A stretch of 64,000 bases of DNA from positions 43,655,346 to 43,719,345 of the forward strand of contig CM064480.1 of assembly GCA_032716605.1 (NCBI GenBank), given 5' to 3'. The DNA comes from Paralithodes platypus. Taxonomy: Eukaryota > Arthropoda > Malacostraca > Decapoda > Lithodidae. The stretch's first letter is position 1. Every line of letters starts with the position of its first letter. Of the stretch, positions 1 through 11,098 are shown piece by piece. Both the position numbers and the translations under genes were made by a program. The notes below the pieces were generated by a model. The model saw only the letters and a list, made by a program, of their open reading frames with translations. It was not told where the DNA came from and did no database searches.

Positions 1-3000
1 TGCAAACTGACCGAGAAATTTATGAACAAATTGCAGATGTAACTAACTCACAAGATACCGTATTTTTTGGCGACTTTAATTTACCTGTGACCAAGTGAGG
101 CGATACTCTTACTTCACACTCCGGACATGACTTGTATACGAACTTGCAAGAGAGTTCGCTTTATTAATTTGTTCGAACATCGACCCGTGGTAATAACGTT
201 CTTGACATTGTACTTGCAACAAAAGAAGAATTAATAGAGAATTTGAATGTTGGTGATGAATTCAGTAACAGCGACCATCGTACGATAACTTTCACTTTAA
301 ACTTTACTAGTAACAACCAAATAGTAGCATCGAAAAGTCCCTAATTTCAAGAAAGCAAACTTTCATAAACTTAGAGCTATGTTTAAAGAAATTGACTGGA
401 GCTTTTTAATTAACAATAACGACATAAATACATCTTGGAAGTTATCCGAAACCACTTACCTAAAAGCAGTGCAAGACTGCATACTGTCGAAAATACGGCG
501 TCCAGGCCATAATAATAAGCCCAAATGGTGGAATAAAGATATTTCAAACTGCCTGCTTGTTAAAAAATGTGCTAATGATAGATTAAAATCCTCACAAAAT
601 TACGAAGAACGGGTGAAATTTTTAGAGCTACGACGCAAAGCCAAAAAGTTAATTAAGCAAAGTAAAAAGACCCTAGAGTTACATATTGCGAATCAAAGTA
701 AAACAAACCCGAAAAAATTCTATAGTTAAATCAGAAAGAAAAAAGTAGTTACTTCAACTGTTGGACCGTTAGTCGATGAAAATGGAGAATACACCAAAGA
801 CGAAGTACAAATGAGTAATGCCCTCAATACCTTCTTTGCATCAGTTTTTACAACAGAAGACCTCAGTGATATCCCTACACCATCGCCGATTCAGATTGAT
901 AATTCAGATGTTCTAAGCAATATCACTGTTACAGAGAGAGAAGTATTGAATTGTTTAGATAAACTCAAGGTAAATAAAACGCCTGGACCTGATACAATCT
1001 CGCCTAGAGTTCTAAAGGAAGCTAAGGAGAAGCTCTCCAAACCACTGACATTACTATTCAATAAATCCTTGCAGTCTGGAACTATGCCTGATCAGTGGAA
1101 GATAGCCAACGTAACACCGATATTCAAAAAAGGCAGCAAATCCCTACCCAGTAACTATCGTCCAATTAGCTTAACCTCAGTTGTATGTAAAATGCTAGAA
1201 ACGGTCATAAGAGACAGACTCGTAAATCACTTAGAGGAAGATAACATACTTAAAGATACTCAACATGGCTTTCGTAAAAAACGTTCCTGTTTAACAAACC
1301 TCTTAGACTTCTTCCACGATATCCTCAACCTCTACGATGAGAGTAAAGCTGTAGATATTATATACCTTGATTTTCAAAAGGCCTTTGGCAAATTTCCTCA
1401 CAAACATTTACTGCTAAAACTAAAAGCGCATGGAATACAAGACGGTGTGTTGAAATGGATAGAAAATTGGCTCAGTGACAGAAAGCAAAGAGTAGTCATA
1501 AACGGTAAGGCATCTAAATGGACCAATGTAAGTAGCGGGGTACCCCAGGGATCGGTACTAGGACCAATTCTCTTTCTAATTTACATCAACGACATAGATG
1601 AGGGTCTCACCTGTACACTCTCAAAATTTGCTGACGATACAAAAATTGCAAATAGCGTACTCTCAAAAGATCAAGTTGACGATATGCAACACAATCTAGA
1701 TAAATTGTCACATTGGGCCCAAATTTGGCAAATGAGTTTCAATGCGGATAAATGTAAAGTACTACATATCGGATACCTAAATGAGAAAGCAAACTATTCG
1801 ATGAATGGCACTCAGCTTAAGAATGTAAACAGAGAAACCGATCTGGGAGTAACAATATCGAGTAACCTAAAACCGAGTCAACAATGTTCAGAAGTTGTTA
1901 ACCCGGGAACTGCGGGAAGACTCTTAAGAGTTCCCCCGGCGGACTGCGGGAAGACTCTTAAGAGTCAGAAAAAAAAAATCAACTTTAAACATCGAAAAAA
2001 AAAAAAAAATATATTTATTTATTTATTTATTTTTTACCCCTGGGCCATGCAAAATATCACTCCTCTACCTCCCCTCCTTCCCCACTTTCCTCCCCTCCTT
2101 CAGTTATCACCTATTTTCCCTGTTATTCCCTTATTCTGAGGTATATTTTTGTGCGAACATTAGCGAGTTGCAAGCAGGGCATTGTCATCTCTGTTAGCAA
2201 GCGAGTGCAAGAGAGAGAGAGAGAGTATCGATCGACTGTGTCTCAGTGGCCTTGGGGGAAATTGGCGGGAAAGCAGGTTGCCTCACCCATACATTATATA
2301 ACTCGCGGCCTGTATCTCCGATTTTGACCATCCAAACGCTGTTTTCACTCGTTTTATTGTTGTTTCAGGTTAATACCTTTATAATCAACCCATAATAGGC
2401 GCGTATGGATAAGAATTAATGCTATTTATGGTAAAATGAATATTTTAGTGATGGAAACAGCTCAAATACGTCAGCACAGGCGGACGTTTCTAATTACCCC
2501 CATGCGCACTTCTTAGGTTAAGAAGGCAAACAAAATAATTGGCTTTATAGGCAGGTCATTTGAGCATAAATCCAAAGACGTTATCTTAACCCTTTACAAT
2601 TCCTTAGTCTGCCCTCTTCTGGAATACTGCGTTCAATGCTGGTGCCCTTATTACCAAAAAGACATAAACAAGCTAGAACGAGTTCAACGTAGAGTTACCA
2701 AAATGATACCTAGCCTAAAGAACAAACCATACGAAGAGCGTCTTAGAGAATTAAATTTCCTTTAACCCAGCGCAGATTAAGAGGTGACTTAATTCAAGTG
2801 TTCAAAATCATCAAAGGCATCGACAATATGAACTGTACTTCACTATCGACCAATCTAATTACACGCGGGGAAACGGTTGCAAAATTATTGGTAAATCTTT
2901 TAACTCACACGAATCTAAGAATTTCTTCTTCAATCGAGTTGTCAACTTGTGGAATGGGCTTCCCCCGAGACGTTATAGACTGCAGCACCGTTGATTCATT

Positions 3001-3064
3001 TAAACTCCGCTTAGACAAATATCTCGCATCAAACCCGCGACTGACTGCGTTTGTAAATGAATAA
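1..3064 (+). pseudogene. CR1-like ORF2 (endonuclease-RT), disrupted
   Basis: This would nick target DNA and copy LINE RNA at the nick. Positions 1-336 keep endonuclease pieces (GDFNLP near 70-90 and a SDHRT motif near 265-280) with stops. From 340 the RT frame is open except for one TAA at 727-729. The main open stretch 811-1901 has IYLDFQKAF, GVPQGSVLGP and FADDT motifs. At 1901 the frame runs into a MITE and ends artificially at 2139. Beyond the MITE the same frame resumes at 2522 with the KKANKIIGF block and the LERVQRRVTKMIPSL block. A one-base frameshift near 2764 moves the last segment (2798-3064, FKIIKGI to the end) into another frame. Lesions are few (about one frameshift near 337, one stop, one frameshift, one insertion), so the copy is moderately young. 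It is not functional as it stands. Confidence 0.88.
1898..2521. mobile_element. TTAA-flanked MITE (piggyBac-like), 616 bp, inside CR1 ORF
   Basis: The insert 1902-2517 is flanked by TTAA at 1898-1901 and 2518-2521. Its ends are imperfect inverted repeats: CCCGGGAACTGCGGG on the left against CCTAAGAAGTGCGCA read inward from the right, about 9 of 15 matching. Just inside the left end an approximately 22-bp block ending in the palindrome GACTCTTAAGAGTC is repeated directly. No transposase ORF is present. A TTAA target and ends beginning CC(C/T) are typical of piggyBac, but Kolobok also uses TTAA. Removing the insert plus one TTAA restores the LINE reading frame, which fixes the boundaries. Confidence 0.85.
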
Positions 3065-3289
3065 CTTTATTTTATCCTCCCCTCAGTTACTAACCTATAT
3101 GTCCCCTACTAACTTCCTAGTCCTGCCACGGACATTAGTTCCAGGGCAGTAGTTCCTTTTCCAATGTTTCCTTACCCACTCTAAACCACTGTTTGGACAC
3201 TTGATCCTCAGTGTTTTGGAGGACAAGCAGCCTAGAAGGGTCACTAGACCTGTTGTTGCTTGAGTTCCTTTGTACTCCTTTGTACACTA

Positions 3290-3850
3290 CCACTCAACTC
3301 TCCACTGTTTCCTTCACTACCACTCCACTACCACTACACCCCTCTACTACCACTACACCCCTCCACTACCACTACAACCCTCTACTACCACTACACCCCT
3401 CCACTACCACTCTACTTTCCACTGTTTCCTTCACTACCACTCCACCCCTCCACCCCTCCACTACCACTACACCCCTCTACTACCACTACACCCCTCCACT
3501 ACCACTACACCCCTCCACTACCACTACACCCCTCCACTATCACTCCATCCCTTCACTAACACTTCACCCCTCCACTGACACTACACCCCTCCACTACCAC
3601 TCCACTCTCCACTGTTTCCTTCACTACCACTCCACCCCTCCACTATCACTCCATCCCTTCACTACCACTACACCCCTCCACTACCACTCCACATCTCCAC
3701 TGTTCCCGCCACTACCACTCCACCTCTCCACTACCATCATACCCCTCCACTACGACTCCACCTTTTCATTATCATTCCATCTCTCTACTGTTTCAGCCAC
3801 TACCACTCCACTACCATTCCCCCTCTCCACTACCACTTCAATCATCCATT
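3290..3850. repeat. CCACTACCACTACACCCCT-type minisatellite
   Basis: A degenerate tandem array built on a unit close to CCACTACCACTACACCCCT, with longer higher-order blocks that include a CCACTGTTTCCTTCACTA segment. Long open frames on the + strand (for example 3211-3852) are products of the repeat and encode only Thr/Pro/His/Leu-rich low-complexity peptide, so I do not call a gene. It lies directly behind the 3' end of the CR1-like LINE. Confidence 0.85.
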
Positions 3851-3953
3851 AACACTCTACCCAGTCTCTTAAACCACAATATCCAACAGTATAAGCATGT
3901 CACTCAATCCGTTAACCACTCCACTCCTACATAATGTATAGTACTATTCCTAT

Positions 3954-3954
<1 letters not shown>

Positions 3955-4047
<93 letters not shown>
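3955..4047. repeat. (CT)n microsatellite
   Basis: An uninterrupted CT dinucleotide run of about 93 bp. Confidence 0.97.
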
Positions 4048-4051
<4 letters not shown>

Positions 4052-4706
4052 CCATACATTACAATGGCCAGCTAATAGTGATTTCATATTAAAAAATATC
4101 TAATTAAAATGTTTTTATTTACATAGTTCTTAATGATAGATATTCATGTACAGTTTGCCGCACAAGTCGTGCTTTTACCATCTCAGTGAAATCGTAATTT
4201 GGCAGCGTCGAACACACCTCCCCAACCCTCCTCCCTCATTCCAACTCCTTCCTTCCACCCCACCTTTCCTCCCTCTCTTCCATTGTCCGGCTCATAGTAT
4301 CTCACGGTTATGAAGTAGGTGTATTGTAAATCACTTAAACCACTTACTTTCATTTCAATATATTGATACCCTAGCTGTAAATAAATATATAAAACAGGTT
4401 CTTAACCCCTTAAGGCAAATAAACCACAAGGATAAGTGTTTTGTGTGCTTAGGTTTTTTAATAAATTTGTCCATTTTGATTATAGCCTCGATAATTCACT
4501 GCCTGGAATATGACAAATTGGTGAACAAATACCCAAATGTGGAAAATACAGCGTTTGAATTTGTAAGAATACGAGTTTAGGTCCATACATTTCATGCATA
4601 CACCGAAACAGTCTTTTTCTCATAAAATAACACTAACTTACGAGGCACCATAACCCACTTTTGCGATGTGGTGTTAATAAAACGAGTGCAGTTCCTGTAC
4701 AGAAAG
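4048..4706. other. Unannotated AT-rich spacer
   Basis: No coding frame, RNA gene or repeat that I can recognise. There is a short C-rich stretch near 4215-4285 (CCTCCC/CCTTCC), otherwise ordinary AT-rich sequence. Confidence 0.5.
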
Positions 4707-4811
<105 letters not shown>

Positions 4812-4999
4812 ATCATTCCTGTATAATGGGTGCTCTCTCTCTGTTCTCCTTTTCTTTTTGTGTTGAATAATTATGAAAAGTAAAGAATTGCCAGGGCCAC
4901 TAGGCCTATTCCCATTAGCAATTGTATTAAGTGATACGTCTGATACGGCATAATGATGCAATTTATATCTAATACTTTGGACTTTTCTCTGATTACTGA

Positions 5000-5004
<5 letters not shown>

Positions 5005-5038
<34 letters not shown>

Positions 5039-5040
5039 CT
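5005..5040. repeat. (CT)n microsatellite, short
   Basis: A CT run of about 30 bp ending in CTCCTCTC. Confidence 0.9.
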
Positions 5041-5377
5041 TGTGGCCAATCAGGTCATTGCGAGCCGCCACTAGCTCGCGCCGCGCAATGAAGACCACTG
5101 ATCTACTATGGGTTTCAGAGGCCGTGTTACATCGTTTTTCGGGAATAACTTCTTAACAAACAGTTGGATCAGTATGATATTTTGACACAGGTTTTTTCAC
5201 ACCGTGCCGTAATTTTCGCCAATATAGTGTATTACCAAAAGTGTATAATTAAGCCACTTGTCCCTGTGTCATGAGGTTAAAGTCACACATTAATGACACA
5301 GAAACGAACAAGGCTACCGTGGCTTACCTGTGAGAACCACCCTAGTGTTGTAGGCTAAAGTTTCAGGGAGAACTGCA

Positions 5378-5733
5378 TTAAGGGGAGGTAGACCGTTTTT
5401 CTGGACCCCCTTCTCCCTAATGTTTAGCCCCACTGGTTTTGAGATTATAAGACGTTCGGCCCATTAGTTTGGCGATTTTAACACCTTTCGCCCTATTTCG
5501 TTGTCAATTTTAAGACCTTTCGTGCCATTTAGGTGTCGATTATTTCTTGGCGAGCGATAGCGAGCCTGCAATTTTAAGAGGAACCGGCCTTCGCCGGGAT
5601 ATTTTTCTACCGAAAAATGTACACATTTGTCTTGAAGGGGATGTTTTTCTAAGTTTGATGGAGGTCTAGGGAGGAAACTAAAACAATATATTAATATATA
5701 GACCAAACAAACGGTCTGCCTCCCCTCAATTAA
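5378..5733 (+). mobile_element. MITE family 'M3', copy 1
   Basis: About 350 bp with inverted ends: GGGGAGGTAGACCGTTT on the left, and the reverse complement of the right end reads GGGGAGGCAGACCGTTTG. The core has the recognisable string CTACCGAAAAATGTACA and a 'GGTGTCGAT...GGCGAGCGATAGCGAGCC' block, both also found at 12.3-12.6 kb and 35.3-35.6 kb. TTAA lies at both outer edges, but the left and right inverted repeats are offset by about 4 bp, so the target duplication is not settled. No ORF of note. Confidence 0.75.
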
Positions 5734-5764
5734 ATCAATTTACGTACTAAGACTATAATGCAAT

Positions 5765-6030
5765 CCACTCACTCACCATAAAACCCCACTACTCCACCAA
5801 ACCATCCATCTACCATTACATCCCACTCTTCCATTAATACACCCCCTTCCTCCACCAATACACTCCAGTCCTCCACCAACCTACTACACTCCTCCACCAG
5901 TCTCCACCATTTGTCCACCAACATACTCCACTCCTCCACTAATCACCATCACTCTTTCTTTATCACAACCCTCTCCACCACCAATTGCCATCGTTCCTCC
6001 ACCAACACACTCCATCTCCTGCAGCACTCC
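5765..6030. repeat. CTCCACCA-rich degenerate tandem repeat
   Basis: Repeated CACTCCTCCACCAA/CACCATC-type words without a strict period, similar in composition to the CAC-rich blocks at 12.6-14.9 kb. The open frame at 5911-6111 is low complexity and not called as a gene. Confidence 0.7.
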
Positions 6031-6264
6031 ATATCCACCAAAGAGAAAAGACCAAAGAAAATGTGTATGGTCCTCTGCATATTTAATCCAGCCTCCTTGT
6101 TTAATAAGTAATTGACCAGCTTTGTGGACTTGGGGAGTGTTTGAGAGATAGTTGGGTGGGTAGGAGCAAAGGAGAGGGAGAGAGAGAGAGAGAGTTACAA
6201 ATAGTTACGAGGAATAGTTATTATCTCAGAGACCTTGTGGTCCATTCCAAGAAGATACTCGAAA

Positions 6265-7572
6265 TCAAAGGAGAGAGATTGTTTAGTGCACTACACTCTT
6301 TACAGTGTGTAAAATACTATCTACCCTCTTCTTGAACTGCTCTACTGAAGAACTATTTACAACTTCGGAGGAAAGGTTGTTCCAGGTAGAACAGATCTTA
6401 TAATTATGTGAAAAAGTCTCCACAAATACTAGTGATAAACCTTTTCAATTCTTATTTACAGTCATGGTTGCGTGTTGTATTCATATTGAGGCTAAACATT
6501 TTTATATAATCCACATTGTCAAACTCATTAAGTATTTTAAAAACTTCAATGAGCTGACCTCGTAGAGACACGTGAAGAGATCATGATATCTCAACCGGTC
6601 CTTGTAGCTCATTCTTCTAAGCGATGGAATAAGCTTTATGGCCCTAGCTTTTACTCTTTCCAGTCGCCTTATATCTTTACTGAGTGCTAGAGACCAGAAT
6701 TGAACAGCATACTCCAGGATAGGCCTTATCAGAGCATTGTAAAGTGTGAGAACTATTTCCTTATTTCTATACTTAAATTGCCTCCTAATATAACCCAATA
6801 ATTTCTGAACTTTCTTCTCTACTTCAATGCACTGCTTGGAAAACTTTAGGTCACTGCTAATTAGAACTCCCAAATCCTTTTCCAAGTCAGTCACTTCCAG
6901 AGGCAATCCCAATAGTGAATAGTCTGAATTTGGATTTGCTTGGCCGATATGCATCACCTTGCACTTTTCCAAGTTTGAGGCATCTGCCATTTCTTCGACC
7001 ATTCACCCAGTCTGTTGAGGTCCATCCTGATCTGTTCAACCATTTTGGGGTTATTCACATTCATTCCAAGCTTTATGTCATCTGCAAACTTGGAGATCAC
7101 ACTCAACAGACCAATATCGATGTCATGACATATATGATAAACAGTAATGGGCCAAAGACAGAACCCTGTGGAACTCCAGAAGTGACTGAAGTTGACTCAG
7201 AAGAAACACTATTGATTACCACTCGTTGTTGTCTACCTGTTAGCCAACTTTCTATCCAATTTGTGACCTCCGTATTGATACCTAGCGCACTCAATTTTGA
7301 CATTAGCCTGCAATGAGGCACTTTGTCAAAAGCTTTTTGAAAATCTAAGTAAAGGATGTCTATGGCTCTACTTTTGTCATACTCACTCAGCATTTCATGG
7401 ACAAATTCCAGCAAATTGGTAAGACATGATCGGTGTCGCCTGAATCCATGTTGGGAATCTGTAATTAAATTGTGCATTTCTAGGTAGTCATCCCTTCTAA
7501 GAGTTTTACTATGATAGAAGTCAAGCTAATAATTCTTGCAACACTCGTGATTCCCTTTCTTAAAGATTGAGA
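6265..7572 (-). pseudogene. CR1-like LINE, RT and C-terminal relic
   Basis: Reverse-strand LINE remains. From about 7572 downward: an IFKKGN block with stops, then 7477-7103 with TDSQHGFRR, IDILYLDFQKAFDKVPH and TSGVPQGSV. The FADD region is degraded. At 7002-6502 come a KCKVMHIG block, an LGVLISSDLKFSKQC block and RRLERVKARAIKLIPSL. Read further, the frame breaks but still shows an NNLSSEVVNSSSVEQFKKR-like C-terminus near 6290-6390. It belongs to the same clade as the copy at 1-3.2 kb but is clearly diverged from it. It abuts a forward-strand LINE B copy at about 7573. Confidence 0.85.
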
Positions 7573-8415
7573 GATTGAAACTATTCTCACTTCAACATTT
7601 CTTAAGCATCTCTCTTCCCAATAATCTACTCTCAGATCACCAGTATGTATTCCTTAGGGGTCGCCCTACTGGTAATCTTCTTTTATATCTTACTAACTCC
7701 TGTTCATCCTCCTTTCGGGACTTCGGTGAGACCTTTTCTATTGCACTAGACATATCGAAGGCCTTTGATAGAGTCTGGCACAAATCTCTAATTTCTAAAC
7801 TGCCCTCCTTCAGTTTATATTCCTCTATCTGTGCCTTTATCTCTAATTTCCTTTTTGGCCGTTCCATAGCTGCGGTTGTGGACGGCCATTTTTCACATCC
7901 TCAACCTATCAACTCCAGTGTTCGTCAGTGTTCTGTCTTATCTCTAATTCTATTTCTAATATTTATCAATTATCATATCAACTGTACCTCCAGTCCTATC
8001 CATTCATATGCTGATGACTCTGCCTTACACTATTCAATTAGTTAAAAAAAAAAAAAGCATGCCTTACACTATTCAACTAGTTTTTCAAAAAAATAAATAA
8101 AATAAATACAAAATAAACAATCACTCAAAAATTCACTTGATAAAACCATAAAGCACTTATTTTCTGACCTATCAATCATTTCCAATTGGGGCAGAGAAAA
8201 TGTTGTTGATTTCAATGACTCCAAAACCCAATTTCTTTATTTATCCACCCGTCAAGAACTCCCACAGGGCTATCCCTTATAATTGAACAATACACAAATC
8301 AACCCCTCATCTTCTCGGTGTCTTCTTTTGTTCTGATATCACTTGGAAAAATCATATTACCACCCTTGCTAAAACAGCTTCCCAGGAGCTGGGTGTGCTC
8401 AACCGCCTCCGGGGG

Positions 8416-8513
8416 GCATATTTCCGAAGTCGAGACTAGTATATATCATAGGGGAAATTAGGACCAATCAGAGGCCGCAGTGGCAGTGACGTCACCCACA
8501 AGGGGAGGAGCCA

Positions 8514-8547
<34 letters not shown>

Positions 8548-8643
8548 GGGTGAGGACTCCACTGAGGAGCCTGCCTGCCTCTCGTTTGTTTATCTCTCTC
8601 CGGTAAATAGAAGAAGTAAGTCACCTAGTATAACAAGTTATCA
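8416..8643 (+). repeat. Left terminal inverted repeat of long-TIR element
   Basis: About 228 bp, matching the reverse complement of 10,098-10,306 almost base for base apart from a variable CT tract and a few indels. It contains GACGTCA, a CRE-like palindrome, near 8489. Confidence 0.9.
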
Positions 8644-10097
8644 ATATTTATTCGCATAGTATCTGTCTAGATTAAATAGGCATCCAGAGTACAATATGTT
8701 ATTCCTATTAATTATGGTTTTACTTGAAAAGCAATGAGTAAACAATGAAAATTTTGCGATTCTGGCATCTTTCGTCCCAAGATTTGAGGAGGAGGGTTTT
8801 GCCAGTTCTCCTTAGACAGTTAAATTGTTTCAAATACTTCCTGTTTTATTTATCATTATCATTTAAATTTACATTCATGCACAACGTAAATAAACTATAA
8901 ATGGTCACTTTTCACTCTCTCTCTCCGCATATGTAATAATCTCATTCCATAATATTATGTATGTAGGCCTACAGATGTATGTCTGTATGTATGGATGTAT
9001 GTACAGTATGTATGTATACACTCAGGCACATACCCCATAGCTGGGGGTGGCTGAATCGAGACATAGACTAAGGGAATAAGTAAAGATCAATGATAGGAGA
9101 GAAAGTGATAGTTGATATGAAGGGAATAACAAAATTCACAATTATATCTCATCGTACATCTGGAATCACAGTCCAACCTTACAGGTGAGTGTAACCTTTA
9201 TGCCAAATGTCTCACTTCATATCGTATGGTTTCTTTATGTTCAGCGCCTTTCACGATAAAATACGTTAATATTAGAGAACAGGCTGATTGAACTCATTGT
9301 GTTTTGCTTAAAATCATTATTTGTTGTGTTCCCAGTGTCTTGATCAGGATTATTTGTAACATTGTGCTTTATTTAAAAATGACATATTATATTGGCTTAA
9401 AGTACCGAGGGCGGTATAATATTGTACCGCCCTGGATATAATGGGGTTAAGAGGTGTTCAAGTAGCCCTAACCACTACTGTACTTATATAAATATTCATT
9501 AACATTGTCACATCATAACATATCGACTACAATAAAAGTAATGTTTAGCAAAATATAGAAATAGCTGTCATACATAAGAATAAAAGAAAATGGGAGTCTA
9601 CAGAAAGTCGATTGGCTCACACAAGGCAGATCCCCTTCACACCCAACCCTAATTATAAGGCCTAAGTAGCCTATAGGCCTAGGCCCAACTCACTAACACG
9701 TATCGTATAATTATATAGCCTACTAATTAGCCTTTGGCTCTTATGCACTTAAACCATTAACTATTTCATAACATTTGATGCTTAATATATGTTGTACTAT
9801 CTGATAATGTTAATGTGTTAATGACATTTTAAATAAAGTAATGTATAGGCTATGTATATACTGTATATATAACCCTTTATATATATGAGTGACTTAAGTT
9901 CCTTCTTGAAATTATCAGCACAGGTTAACTGCTTAAGTGCCACAGGAATCAATATAGTTCGCCAGTGAAATGATTGTGCCTTCTAAAATTGTCAAGGAAT
10001 TTCTGTCCATGGTTGTGCAATACGCGTAATACGGTAGGCTACTCTTATTTACTCATAACCATAACATAGCACAATCATAATGTATCCTTAATGTAGT

Positions 10098-10306
10098 TAA
10101 TATTTGAAATAACTTGTTATACTAGGTGACTTACTTCTTCTATTTACCAGAGAGAGAGAGAGAAACCAAATAGGCTCCTCACCCAGAGAGAGAGAGTGAC
10201 AGACAGACTGGCTCCTCCCCTTGTGGGTGACGTCACTGCCACTGCGGCCTCTGATTGGTCCTAATTTCCCCTATGATATATACTAGTCTCGACTTCGGAA
10301 ATATGC
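10098..10306 (-). repeat. Right terminal inverted repeat of long-TIR element
   Basis: Reverse-complement partner of 8416-8643. The shared inner end is the CACCTAGTATAACAAGTTA block. Confidence 0.9.
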
Positions 10307-10728
10307 CTCCGGGGGTTCTTTACACCTGCATAGCTTCATGCTTTGTACAGGGGCACAGTGCGTCCATGTATTGAGTATTGTTCACATGTGTGGGTGAGGA
10401 TCCTCTCACACAGCTCTTCTAGGCAAAGTAGAAACGAAAGCCTATCGTCTCATTAACTAATGTCCACTCACCGACTCTTTGCAATCTCTCTCTCTACACC
10501 GCAATGTTGCATCTCTCTCGCTATTCTACCACTATTACAATAATCAGTGTTCCTCAGAGCTTTCCCAGTGTATACCACCTCTTCTACGTAGAGTACGTAG
10601 CACCTGTCTTGCAACACAATCACACCCCTACTCTGTGCAACTCTCCAACCCAAGAGTGAAACAATATTCCTAATCTTTCTTCTATTCGGCAGCTGAGATC
10701 TGGAACTCTTTCCCTGAATTCATCTTCC

Positions 10729-10960
10729 TCTCATCCATAGACTACTGTAGATCTGGATTTGATACGAAAATTAAACTGTGCAGTAAGGGACCCAAAATCG
10801 GAAAACGAACCCTCAAGTTTGAACCTCGAAACCGCGAAAATTTGATATTTTCGCGGTTTTGAAGTTCGAACTAGAGGGTTCTTTCTCCGATTTTGGGTCC
10901 CTTGCTGCAATGTTCCATTTTCGTGTCAAGTCCAGATCTACTGTAGTCTATGCCTCATCC
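10729..10960. mobile_element. Fold-back hairpin MITE (hAT-like by TSD size)
   Basis: An insert of about 216 bp (10737-10952) whose two halves are nearly perfect inverted repeats over about 100 bp each, meeting at GCGAAAATTTGATATTTTCGC. Flanks read TCTCATCC (10729-10736) and CCTCATCC (10953-10960), an 8-bp duplication with one mismatch, as hAT elements make. It sits in the C-terminal coding part of LINE B; the uninterrupted sequence is seen at 24,110-24,130. Confidence 0.82.
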
Positions 10961-11098
10961 TATGACTTAAATTGCTTCAAACTCAGTGTGTCCAGGCATT
11001 TTGGCTGGAACATTCCTTGATTTTGGTTCTGTCACTCTTTCAATTCTGTGGGAGGCACTCGTCGCAGGCAGTTGTCTGTTGTGTCCCTCATCCACATA

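Larger units (their letters stand above)
1..3215 (+). mobile_element. CR1-like non-LTR retrotransposon (LINE), cut by window start
   Basis: A CR1-type LINE runs from the window edge to about 3.2 kb: end of an apurinic-like endonuclease, reverse transcriptase, C-terminal domain and a short 3' tail. It is interrupted by a TTAA-flanked insertion at 1902-2517. The order of motifs and the wording of the RT (a GVPQGSVLGP block, FADDT active site, then an LERVQRR block in the C-terminal part) match the CR1 clade as I know it. The 5' part lies outside the window. The 3' boundary is approximate, because the sequence grades into a minisatellite. Confidence 0.88.
8407..10315. mobile_element. Long-TIR DNA transposon, Mutator-like, non-autonomous
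   Basis: The element spans 8416-10306 (1891 bp) and is flanked by the 9-bp direct repeat CTCCGGGGG (8407-8415 and 10307-10315). Its termini are near-identical inverted repeats of about 210-225 bp, starting GCATATTTCCGAAGTCGAG. Long TIRs with a 9-bp duplication fit Mutator-like elements (usually 9-11 bp). The interior has no transposase ORF, so it is non-autonomous. The interrupted LINE B sequence joins exactly after removal (compare 39.5-39.6 kb, reverse strand). The superfamily assignment is inference from TIR length and duplication size only. Confidence 0.82.
7573..11098 (+). mobile_element. LINE family B, copy 1, 5'-truncated and twice interrupted
   Basis: A jockey/CR1-superfamily LINE, 5'-truncated inside the RT. 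RT motifs at 7740-7800 (ALDISKAFDRVWHK) and about 8005-8020 (SYADDSALH) are followed by an A-rich insertion near 8044-8100 and the C-terminal domain. This is split at 8407 by a long-TIR element, resumes at 10316 (FALYRG-like and HVWG regions with shifts), is interrupted again by a hairpin MITE at 10737-10952, and ends with the family's 3' tail near 11,098. Other copies at 19.7, 22.6 and 39-41 kb give the uninterrupted order. Many frameshifts and stops mean it is a pseudogene. Confidence 0.85.

Noticed and set aside
3211..3852. 213-codon frame on the + strand
   Set aside because: It is the minisatellite read in one frame; the other two frames are open as well, so it is not evidence for a gene.
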